A stretch of DNA of 53,468 bases from Methylomonas lenta. GTDB taxonomy: Bacteria > Pseudomonadota > Gammaproteobacteria > Methylococcales > Methylomonadaceae. Positions 43,675 to 51,867 of the stretch are shown here, piece after piece (positions within the stretch are counted from its first letter, which is position 1; each line of letters starts with the position of its first letter). The position numbers and the translations under genes are program-made. Location: assembly GCF_001644015.1 (NCBI RefSeq), contig NZ_LUUI01000151.1:1-53468 (forward strand). The letters are read 5' to 3'. Below the pieces are notes generated by a model. The model worked only from the letters and a program-made list of their open reading frames with translations, searched no databases and was not told the DNA's origin.

Positions 43675-46545
43675 TCATTCCATCAGCGCTTGCCAGATTC
43701 TATCCACCTGAGTGCGCAATTCACTAAATTCATCATCACTGGCAGTGGCGCTTTCGCCCTGCAATACCTGATGATGACCGTAATCGCGATAACTGCAATA
43801 AGCTTTTTTTAGTAGGACAGCATCACTTGCGTTGATAAAACCATGTTCTGCCAGACCATCCAAAAGCCTGACATTGTCGGTGTAAGTCGCTAAACGGAGA
43901 TTATTGGCGGTTTCGGCTAATACACCAAACTGAACCATAAATTCGATATCGGCAATACCGCCTTTGCTTTGTTTTAAATCGAAGACATTTTTATCCTGGC
44001 TATCCAGGTGTTCCCGCATTTTTTCCCGCATTTCCCGCACTTGTTGCTTCAAGTCAACGATATCGCGCGGCATGGCTAAAATACGGCTACGGATAGCTTC
44101 GTATTCGGTTTTTAATGACTCATCACCGGTAATGAAACGACCACGGACCAGAGCCTGATGCTCCCAAGTCCAGGCTTGCTCGCGCAGATAATCCTCGTAA
44201 TGATGAATATGCGTCACCAACAAACCAGAATCGCCATTCGGGCGTAAACGTAAATCGCATTCATACAACACACCGGAGAGCATTTTGGTGTCGAGTATAT
44301 GTCTAATTTTTTGCGCCAAGCGCAGATAAAACTGACCACTGTTGATAGGTTTATCGCCATCGGTCACGCTGTTACCATCGGCGCAATCGTAGACAAATAC
44401 CAAATCAAGGTCAGAGGCATAGCCCAATTCGATACCGCCGAATTTACCAAAGGCAATAATGCCAAAACCAGCTGCTTTTGCCGGATCTTTACCGGGCGGA
44501 CAGCCATGCTTTTCTGTCAACATTAACCAGGCCCGCTCCAGCAACTGTTCCAATATCACTTCGGCAATCCAGGTTAAATAATCACTAACTATCATCACCG
44601 GCACCGCGCCCATGATGTCGGCAGCGGCCACTCGCAGGACATTCTGATGCTTGAACTGGCGTAAGCTAATCATTAACTGCTCGCTATCGCTGCTGTCGAC
44701 TTTATGCAGTTCACGCTGTAAATCCCGGCTTAAGTCGGCTTTTTTCAGTGGCTCAAACAATGCCCGCGGATCCAGCAAGGCGTCGAACAAAATCGGATAC
44801 AGCGCCAGATATTCACAAATCCAGGGGCTGGCAGCAGCCAAAGTAATCAATTGGTTCAGCGCATCCGGGTTTTCGGCTAATAAGGATAAATACACATTGC
44901 GACCTGCCACGGCTTCAAACAAATCCAGAATCCGCAGCAGAGTAACGTCACGGTTTTCCACACTCGGTAAACGCTCGATCAACAGCGGTATCAGCCGGTC
45001 TAATACGCTGGCACCTTTGTTGGTCATGCGTTTAACCGGATGAGAAATTTTGAAATCCTGTATGGCGGTGTAAATCGTTTGTGGGTCATCAAAGCCATAA
45101 TCCACCAAGGCTTCCAGCGACTGGACTTCGTCTGCACCTATCCAAATCAGGCGAGCCACTTGTTTTTGATTGTCCTGTTCGCTGAGCGAAAACACCACGT
45201 CGAAGATGGCATGTACGCTTGTGCGCACCAAATCCAGTTCCTGTTTAAAACTATCCCAATCCTCAAAGTCCATTGAATAGGCCAGAATTTGCTGCACCAG
45301 TGCTTGCTTGGGCAAGTCGTGCGTTTGTTTGTCCTGATATTGCTGGATATGGTTTTCTACTCGACGCAGAAAGCGGTAGGCAAACTTTAGGGTTGCCACA
45401 TCGTCCGGCCTCATCAGCTTTAGCTCATCCAACACCTCTAAAATCACCTGAATTTCACGTTGCTGCAAGGCGTGATCCTGGCCGCCACGGATTAATTGGA
45501 AAGCCTGGCCGATAAACTCTATCTCACGGATGCCGCCGGGGCCCAACTTGACGTTGTCCATGCGGTCTTTGCGCCTCAACTCCTGCGTAATCTGAAATTT
45601 TAAAGAACGCAATTCCTCAAAAGCACCATAATCCAAATAGCGGCGATAGACAAAAGGTTTGATCATCGCTGCAAGTTGCTTGCCGGTGACATAATCGCCC
45701 GCTACCTGGCGGGCTTTAATCATGGCATAGCGTTCCCATTCCCTGGCTTGGGTTAAATAATAATTCTCCATACCGTCAAAGGTCATTATTAACGGACCAC
45801 TATCGCCAAAAGGACGCAAACGTACATCGGTACGAAATACAAAACCGTCTACGGTGATTTCGTCCAGCATTTTTACCAGCGACCGGCAAATACGGGTGAA
45901 AAATTCACCATAACTGATTTCTTTTTTCGCGTTCAATACACCATCTTCGGCATAAGCAAAAATCAGGTCGATGTCAGAAGAATAATTCAACTCCCAGGCG
46001 CCGAGTTTCCCCATACCCAGCACAACGATATTAAACGCCGAACCATCGCTCAACGTCGGCACGCCCCAGCGCTTACAGGCTTGTTGATAAAAAAAGTCCA
46101 ACGCGACCTGAATACAGGCTTCTGCCAGCGCAGTCAAATCACTCAGGGTTTCATCCATATCCGACCAACCGGCCAAGTCGCGCCAGGCGATACGGACCAT
46201 TTCCCGACGGCGAAATAATCGTAATTGCTTAGCCAGGCTAGCTTCGGCATCGACAGGATGGTCTTGTAAAAAGGCAAGATAACTTTCTCGGCGACTAGTG
46301 GAAAACAAATCGCCCGACTGAACTAGATCGGTGATTAACGCCGGGTTGCGCAGCCAGCTTTCGCTGATAAATTGACTGCAACAACACACTTTAAATATCG
46401 AATTGCTAAATACCTCGTTGGCAAAAATCTCTAAATCGTCCGAACTGAGTTTGTCTTCCAGTTGCGCAGAAAAAGCCTGGGCCTGACTTTGCAAGGCATC
46501 CGGTAAATGTACGGAGTGTTTGGCTAGCAAAGTCTGAAGCGTCAT
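43675..46545 (-). CDS. glnE: bifunctional glutamine synthetase adenylyltransferase/deadenylase GlnE
   Basis: GlnE adds or removes AMP on glutamine synthetase in response to PII and glutamine. The roughly 956-residue protein has two nucleotidyltransferase domains: the deadenylating N-terminal one with VLGMGKLGAWELNYSSDIDL and the adenylylating C-terminal one with AFGKFGGIELGYASDLDLVF, each followed by the DVRLRP/DLRLRP motif. GlnD-like helical domains follow each. The length matches the family. Two in-frame ATG codons three apart are possible starts; the second has GGA at eight bases. It is in a monocistronic-looking position before the lipoprotein gene, with a 112-base gap. Confidence 0.96.
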   Translation of the reverse strand: MTLQTLLAKHSVHLPDALQSQAQAFSAQLEDKLSSDDLEIFANEVFSNSIFKVCCCSQFISESWLRNPALITDLVQSGDLFSTSRRESYLAFLQDHPVDAEASLAKQLRLFRRREMVRIAWRDLAGWSDMDETLSDLTALAEACIQVALDFFYQQACKRWGVPTLSDGSAFNIVVLGMGKLGAWELNYSSDIDLIFAYAEDGVLNAKKEISYGEFFTRICRSLVKMLDEITVDGFVFRTDVRLRPFGDSGPLIMTFDGMENYYLTQAREWERYAMIKARQVAGDYVTGKQLAAMIKPFVYRRYLDYGAFEELRSLKFQITQELRRKDRMDNVKLGPGGIREIEFIGQAFQLIRGGQDHALQQREIQVILEVLDELKLMRPDDVATLKFAYRFLRRVENHIQQYQDKQTHDLPKQALVQQILAYSMDFEDWDSFKQELDLVRTSVHAIFDVVFSLSEQDNQKQVARLIWIGADEVQSLEALVDYGFDDPQTIYTAIQDFKISHPVKRMTNKGASVLDRLIPLLIERLPSVENRDVTLLRILDLFEAVAGRNVYLSLLAENPDALNQLITLAAASPWICEYLALYPILFDALLDPRALFEPLKKADLSRDLQRELHKVDSSDSEQLMISLRQFKHQNVLRVAAADIMGAVPVMIVSDYLTWIAEVILEQLLERAWLMLTEKHGCPPGKDPAKAAGFGIIAFGKFGGIELGYASDLDLVFVYDCADGNSVTDGDKPINSGQFYLRLAQKIRHILDTKMLSGVLYECDLRLRPNGDSGLLVTHIHHYEDYLREQAWTWEHQALVRGRFITGDESLKTEYEAIRSRILAMPRDIVDLKQQVREMREKMREHLDSQDKNVFDLKQSKGGIADIEFMVQFGVLAETANNLRLATYTDNVRLLDGLAEHGFINASDAVLLKKAYCSYRDYGHHQVLQGESATASDDEFSELRTQVDRIWQALME

Positions 46546-46624
46546 AGAGATCATCCGGTTAATAGGTCAGCTGCTAATCATACCTAAACTCAGTCGCTTA
46601 CCCTACCTACAAGTCAAATCTAAG

Positions 46625-46803
46625 TTAAAGAGCTTTTCTAGAAACAGATGCTTCGATACTCGCATTGAAACCGATAGCAATATCATCCATAGAAAAGCGC
46701 AGCCCCACTTCACGTAATGTGTGCATTTTGATGATAGTCGTTTTCAACACTCTCAGACCATTGATGTGTAAGCTCAATTGAATCTCGGTTGGCAGTTAAA
46801 TTC
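46625..46803 (-). pseudogene. decayed EAL-domain fragment
   Basis: Read on the minus strand, IELT and SVEN are followed, after a one-base frame change, by TTIIKMHTLREVGLRFSMDD and then IAIGF. This lines up with the EAL-domain stretch LELTES-x-SDVEDTITKM-x-SIGICFSLDDFGTGY of the intact protein encoded downstream. The rest of the domain, including the EAL motif itself, is gone. It is best explained as the relic of a second GGDEF-EAL gene in opposite orientation. Confidence 0.55.
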
Positions 46804-47275
46804 ATTGTAAACTTAACGCTAGCAGCAATTAATATTCGTTTTTGCTAAGGATTTAGCCAGAACAAACTCTATTATTGAACAATGCTGTCGTGTATTGCCT
46901 ACCTGTAAGCTTAGTTTTGAGCAATTTTGGGTTCCACGCACGAAAATCATGGGCATTTTTGGGTATAAATCCGATAATAAACCAATCCTTGAAATCCACC
47001 ATGAAAAACAATCTACACAAATACGCCGAATTCGATCCACCCAGAATTCAGTGCTCGTCGTCGCTTCCGGTATTAATTAAGTTGCTTGACAGGGGGATCA
47101 ATCGTTCGCCGGTCAATTTAGAAAAAATGATAATTCAGCATCCAATACTGCCCACTCGTTCTAGACCTCGATGATTTGAGTTTTGTAGTACCAATCAATG
47201 CAATGACGTAAAACTGTATACTCTACTTAAGTTTAAATTGCTGAGTATCTATGCTTATCACTACTATCATATTTT

Positions 47276-47281
47276 TATAAT
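47276..47281 (+). promoter_or_regulatory. candidate -10 of the PhnD-like/GGDEF-EAL operon
   Basis: A perfect TATAAT lies 32 bases before the lipoprotein ATG. No good -35 hexamer is found at the right distance. Confidence 0.3.
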
Positions 47282-47313
47282 TTTAATCTTTGCATACCCC
47301 ATATCAAGATGAC

Positions 47314-48225
47314 ATGAATATATTGGTAACCCTTGCGGGTCTATGCATTTTTTTACAGTTGACAGCCTGTGAGCCACAATATCCCGAGGACAAGCCACTA
47401 CATTACAGTAGCGCCCCGTTAGAGACTGCCGTACCGATCTATCGCTTTGCAGTTCACCCGCTGCACAATCCACAAAAACTGAGTGAGGCCTATCAGCCTC
47501 TGATTGATCATCTCAATAGTCAATTAGAGGGCGTACAACTGGAATTGGAAGCTTCGCGTGATTACCAAGCCTACGAGCAGAAATTCCGCGAACGCAGCCC
47601 GGCTTTTTTGCTGCCCAATCCTTGGCATACTCTGCAAGCACAGAAAGTCGGCTATCATGTGATTGCGATGGCGGGTGATGCGGAAGACTTCAAAGGTATC
47701 TTTATCGTTCGGCAGGATAGTAAGATCGAGAAGCCTGGCGATCTCAAAGGCAAAGTGGTGAGTTATCCGTCACCCACTGCGCTGGCTGCTGCCATCATGC
47801 CGCAATATTTTCTGTACACGCATGGCATCAACATCAATCGTGACATTAAAAATGTCTACGTTGGGTCGCAAGAATCGTCCATTATGAATGTCTATCTGGG
47901 TAAATCGGCTGCCGGCGCCACTTGGTTACCACCTTGGCGCTTGTTTCAAAAAGACCACCCGCAAGAAGCCGCACAGCTCAAGCTGATTTGGGAAACCCCA
48001 CCACTGATTAATAATTCGGTGATGGCGCGGGATGATGTGTCTGAAAGTGTCCGCGAACAAGTCAGGAAATCACTTCTCGACCTGGCTCAGACGCCGGAAG
48101 GCGTAGCCATTCTTTTGGGTATGGAGACTACCGGTTTCCACGCAGCTAACGATGCCAGCTATGCTGTAGTATCGGACTACATCACACACTTCGAGAAAAA
48201 AGTACGTCCAGTGGAAATTGAGTAA
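47314..48225 (+). CDS. PhnD-like periplasmic substrate-binding lipoprotein
   Basis: The 303-residue protein has a lipoprotein signal with lipobox L-T-A-C (Cys19). The mature part is a PhnD/phosphate-phosphonate type binding protein: RFAVHPLHNPQKLSEAYQPLIDHL at the start, FLLPNPWHTLQAQKVGYHVIA, KPGDLKGKVVSYPSPTALAA and GKSAAGATWLPPWRLF. There are no ABC permease or ATPase genes near; instead its stop overlaps the start of a GGDEF-EAL gene (TAATG). It therefore probably serves as a ligand sensor for that protein rather than for transport. The ligand is unknown. The ATG start is preferred to a TTG eight codons upstream. Confidence 0.88.
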   Translation: MNILVTLAGLCIFLQLTACEPQYPEDKPLHYSSAPLETAVPIYRFAVHPLHNPQKLSEAYQPLIDHLNSQLEGVQLELEASRDYQAYEQKFRERSPAFLLPNPWHTLQAQKVGYHVIAMAGDAEDFKGIFIVRQDSKIEKPGDLKGKVVSYPSPTALAAAIMPQYFLYTHGININRDIKNVYVGSQESSIMNVYLGKSAAGATWLPPWRLFQKDHPQEAAQLKLIWETPPLINNSVMARDDVSESVREQVRKSLLDLAQTPEGVAILLGMETTGFHAANDASYAVVSDYITHFEKKVRPVEIE

Positions 48226-51002
48226 TGTTAAGGAGATTGAAAAAGCTACTGTTTGGCAACCTCCGCAAGCAGTTAATCGTAGGCGTGACGCTCACAGTCA
48301 CTCTAATGATGTCTATATTCGTCTGGGATATGGTCCATCGCCAGGAAGTTAGGGATATTGAACACAATGACCAGCAGTCCATAGCTCTTGCCAGCAGTTT
48401 AGCCACCTCTTCGGCTGTATGGGTTCTATCGCGTGATTTTAGTGGCTTGCAAGAAATCGTCCAAGGCGCTTCGCGCTACCCCAATCTGACTTACGTTATG
48501 GTGCTTGACCTTACCGGCCAAGTGCTGGCGCACAACAATCCCGACAAGATTGGGCTGTATCTGACCGACCTGCCCGAAAGAATAGACGCGCCAGTTTTGC
48601 AACGGACCACGAGTAGGATAGATGTCATCGGCCCCATTGTGCTCGGCCAAAAACAAGTGGGCTGGGTGCGGCTTGGTTTGGACCGCAAACCTTTCATCGC
48701 CGAATTAGTCAATATAAAGCAAAGTGGTTTGTTTTATGTACTGATAGCGATCGGCTTGAGTGTATTTTTGGTTGTACTGGCTAGCCGTATTCTGACACGT
48801 CGACTGTATGCCATCCAGAAAGTGGCTGATGCAGTGCAGGCCGGGGAATCTCATTTGCGGGTGGAACTGTCCGGTACTGATGAAGCGGCTAAACTGGCCA
48901 AACAGTTTAACGTCATGTTGGACAGTTTAAATCAACGGGAACAACAACTCAGATCATTTTATGATTTAAATCTATTGGGTTTGACAATTATCTCGCCCAA
49001 TAAAGGGTGGCTGCGCATTAATGATTATTTGTGCAACCTGCTGGAGTATTCGGAACAAGAGTTGCGCGGCATGAACTGGGCGCAGTTAACCCATCCAGAA
49101 GATTTGGCAGCCGACGCGGAGCAATTCAATCGGCTACTAACGAATGAAATTGACAGCTATAGCATAGAAAAACGCTTCATCAGTCGAACTGGCAAAGTCG
49201 TACCCGCAAAATTGGTGGTGGGGTGTGTTCGCAAGCTCAATCATGAGGTGGATTATCTTACTGCTATGGTGGAAGACATTACCGATCGCAAAAAAGCAGA
49301 GCGTGAAATTGGCATAGCGGCGACTATCTTTGATTCGCAGCAGTGCATGCTGATTTCGGATGCGAATGAATTGATCTTACGGGTAAATTCGGCTTTTACA
49401 CGAATCACCGGCTACAGCCAGGAAGAGGTCATAGGCAAGAATCCAAGCCTGCTCAAATCAGGCAAGCACGATGCAAGTTTTTACGCTGCCATGTGGGAAT
49501 CCATTAATAATCAGGGCATGTGGGAAGGTGAAATATGGAACCGACGCAAAGATGGCGAGGTTTACCCCGAATATCTCAATATTACTGCTGTGAAAGACAA
49601 CAACGGCTTAGTGACCAATTACGTGGCCACCTTCACCGATATCAGCCAGATTAAAGCGGCAGAAATCGAGATCAGAAATTTGGCGTTTTACGATCCGCTG
49701 ACCAACCTGCCCAATCGTCGGCTACTTTCAGACCGTCTCAAGCAGGCAATCAGTTCGAGCAATCGTACTGGAAAAGCAGCAGCCTTGCTATTTCTGGATC
49801 TGGATAATTTTAAAGTCTTAAATGACAGTTTGGGTCACGCTATAGGAGACCTGTTACTTGAACAGGTTGCAGAGCGACTCAAGGGTTGTGTACGAGAATG
49901 CGATACTGTTGCGCGTTTGGGGGGCGATGAGTTCGTTATCATGCTCGAAGAATTAAGCGAGCATGCCATAGAAGCTGCCAAGAAGACTGAGTTTATTGCC
50001 AATAAAATCCTGACGACACTGAATAAGCCCTATCAGTTGGCCCAACATCCCTATAACAACACCCCTAGCATCGGCATAGTGGTTTTCAATGGCAAAAAGC
50101 CACAGCCGCATGAAGACCTGTTGAAACAAGCCGACATCGCCATGTATCAAGCCAAAAAAGCTGGCCGCAACGGCATCTGCTTTTTTGATCCTAAAATGCA
50201 GGAAAATATCACCGCACGCGTCTTGCTAGAGTCTGATTTGCGAAACGCGATTACAGACAAGCAGTTCAGTCTTTATTATCAGATGCAGGTTGATCAATAT
50301 GGAGAAATTAACGGCGCCGAAGCATTGCTCCGCTGGCAACATCCTAAACGTGGCTTGCTACTGCCCAATGATTTTATTGCACTGGCAGAAGAAACGCGTT
50401 TAATCCTACCGATCGGTGAATGGGTGATTGAAACGGCTTGTCGTTTGATCAAAGCATGGCAGGAAAACGAAACAACCAAGCATCTGATTCTTTCCATCAA
50501 TGTCAGCGCCAAACAATTTCAGCAAGCTGACTTTGTGACCAAAGTTAAGGCTATTGTGCAAACCCATGCTATTCAGCCTAGTCGGCTAAAACTGGAATTG
50601 ACTGAAAGCATGTTACTCAGCGACGTTGAAGACACCATTACAAAAATGACGGCATTGAATTCCATAGGGATTTGTTTTTCATTGGACGACTTCGGTACCG
50701 GCTATTCATCTCTGCAATACCTGAAGCGTTTGCCACTGCATCAACTCAAGATCGACCAATCATTTGTGCGTGATATTGCCATCGACACCAGTGATCAAGC
50801 GATTGTACGCACCATCATTGCAATGGCCCAAACTCTAAACCTGACGGTTATTGCCGAGGGCGTGGAAACCCAGGAACAAAGACAGTTTCTGATGGACAAT
50901 GGCTGCACACACTTTCAAGGCTATCTGTTTGGCAAGCCTATGTCACTTGAGCAGTTCGAAATGCGATTAGGCATAAACGCTGTTGATGATATTGGCCACT
51001 GA
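48225..51002 (+). CDS. HAMP-PAS-PAS-GGDEF-EAL c-di-GMP turnover protein
   Basis: The 925-residue protein has a membrane helix (about residues 17-36), a periplasmic sensor of about 130 residues, a second helix (about 165-187), HAMP, two PAS domains (about 245-365 and 370-490), a GGDEF domain with intact RLGGDEF near residue 566 and the RECD inhibitory site five residues before it, and an EAL domain with intact AEALLRW near 697 and DDFGTGYSSL. Both synthesis and hydrolysis of c-di-GMP are thus possible. It is translated with the PhnD-like lipoprotein upstream (one-base overlap), like the NspS-MbaA type of periplasmic-binding-protein-controlled enzymes. Confidence 0.95.
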   Translation: MLRRLKKLLFGNLRKQLIVGVTLTVTLMMSIFVWDMVHRQEVRDIEHNDQQSIALASSLATSSAVWVLSRDFSGLQEIVQGASRYPNLTYVMVLDLTGQVLAHNNPDKIGLYLTDLPERIDAPVLQRTTSRIDVIGPIVLGQKQVGWVRLGLDRKPFIAELVNIKQSGLFYVLIAIGLSVFLVVLASRILTRRLYAIQKVADAVQAGESHLRVELSGTDEAAKLAKQFNVMLDSLNQREQQLRSFYDLNLLGLTIISPNKGWLRINDYLCNLLEYSEQELRGMNWAQLTHPEDLAADAEQFNRLLTNEIDSYSIEKRFISRTGKVVPAKLVVGCVRKLNHEVDYLTAMVEDITDRKKAEREIGIAATIFDSQQCMLISDANELILRVNSAFTRITGYSQEEVIGKNPSLLKSGKHDASFYAAMWESINNQGMWEGEIWNRRKDGEVYPEYLNITAVKDNNGLVTNYVATFTDISQIKAAEIEIRNLAFYDPLTNLPNRRLLSDRLKQAISSSNRTGKAAALLFLDLDNFKVLNDSLGHAIGDLLLEQVAERLKGCVRECDTVARLGGDEFVIMLEELSEHAIEAAKKTEFIANKILTTLNKPYQLAQHPYNNTPSIGIVVFNGKKPQPHEDLLKQADIAMYQAKKAGRNGICFFDPKMQENITARVLLESDLRNAITDKQFSLYYQMQVDQYGEINGAEALLRWQHPKRGLLLPNDFIALAEETRLILPIGEWVIETACRLIKAWQENETTKHLILSINVSAKQFQQADFVTKVKAIVQTHAIQPSRLKLELTESMLLSDVEDTITKMTALNSIGICFSLDDFGTGYSSLQYLKRLPLHQLKIDQSFVRDIAIDTSDQAIVRTIIAMAQTLNLTVIAEGVETQEQRQFLMDNGCTHFQGYLFGKPMSLEQFEMRLGINAVDDIGH

Positions 51003-51177
51003 ACGGCAAATTATGCGTTTTAACCGGGCTGCCGGTGGATATTTACAGCTAATTACGGCTGAATTAAGTTTGTTATTTTGGCTTTTAGCCTCATAGACCA
51101 GTTTAAAACAACGCCCGTCGCTTTACTTGCGCATGATCCGCTGCCTTTATTTAGCCCACCCAAGCTGATGAGACAAC

Positions 51178-51209
51178 TTGTAGCAGCATTTTTTTAAGAT
51201 GTTGTAGCA
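51178..51209 (+). repeat. direct repeat upstream of the peroxiredoxin gene
   Basis: The nonamer TTGTAGCAG occurs twice about 23 bases apart, with a T-rich hairpin-forming spacer between. It lies about 70-95 bases before the start and could be a regulator site or chance. The rest of this 270-base gap shows no gene and no clear promoter. Confidence 0.25.
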
Positions 51210-51274
51210 GAGGCGAATTCGCAGTTTATTAGGTAGTATGATGGTATCTAATTTATAAAATGCCGAGGTTGCTT

Positions 51275-51814
51275 ATGCCTAGACTTACGCTTATTGTCAA
51301 ATCAACGCTGTTTTTTGCAATCTGGCTATTCTTTGCCCCTGTATTACAGGCCGAAACAATAAAAGTCGGTCAACCGGCTCCCCAGTTTCAATTGACAGCA
51401 CAGGATGGTAGTCAGGTCAGCCTGGCAGATCGTCTGCATAAGGGCTGGACGGTGTTGTATTTTTTTCCTAAGGCGGGTACGCCAGGTTGCACCACGCAAG
51501 CTTGCGCTTTCCGCGACGCCATTAATGTCATCCGCCAGCAAAATGCCGAGGTGTATGGCATCAGCACCGATAGCATGAATGATTTGCAAGCGTTTCATGA
51601 AAAATACAAACTGTCTTTTAGCTTGTTGTCCGATCCGGATGCCAAAGTCACCGAGGCTTATGCTGTGAAATTTCCGGTGTTTAATTTTGCCAGACGCTGG
51701 ACATTTATTATCGATCCCAACCTGGTGATTCGCCAGATCGATGACGATGTCGATCCTGCACTGGATGCCGGCCGGGTGGCCAAGAGCTTGATAAAATTGC
51801 AGGCGCAGCCCTAG
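51275..51814 (+). CDS. exported Bcp/PrxQ-type peroxiredoxin
   Basis: The 179-residue protein has a signal peptide (KSTLFFAIWLFFAPVLQA) followed by an AhpC/TSA thioredoxin fold. The peroxidatic site is KAGTPGCTTQACAFRD, with Cys72 and the likely resolving Cys77 four residues apart, as in Bcp/PrxQ. Most Bcp proteins are cytoplasmic, so the export signal suggests a periplasmic peroxide-scavenging role. I chose the ATG with CGAGG seven bases upstream; an ATG five codons earlier has none. It precedes the PaaK-like gene by 53 bases on the same strand. Confidence 0.9.
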   Translation: MPRLTLIVKSTLFFAIWLFFAPVLQAETIKVGQPAPQFQLTAQDGSQVSLADRLHKGWTVLYFFPKAGTPGCTTQACAFRDAINVIRQQNAEVYGISTDSMNDLQAFHEKYKLSFSLLSDPDAKVTEAYAVKFPVFNFARRWTFIIDPNLVIRQIDDDVDPALDAGRVAKSLIKLQAQP

Positions 51815-51867
51815 CTTGGATAACTGATTTAATCTCGATTAGCCTAGACTCTTCCCAGGGGATTTTC

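Larger units (their letters stand above)
46546..47313. other. 768-base intergenic region with decayed sequence
   Basis: No convincing intact gene is seen. The minus strand holds the EAL remnant listed separately and, further up at about 47030-47130, a stretch whose broken frame resembles the end of a GGDEF domain (LIPLSSNLINTGSDDEH, then a stop, then ILGG). A 57-codon plus-strand frame (47001-47174, MKNNLHKY) lacks a ribosome-binding site and homologues I can name. A perfect TATAAT lies near the right end. Confidence 0.5.

Noticed and set aside
47001-47174. 57-codon plus-strand gene beginning MKNNLHKY
   Set aside because: No ribosome-binding site, no recognisable fold, and it lies in a region with decayed sequence.
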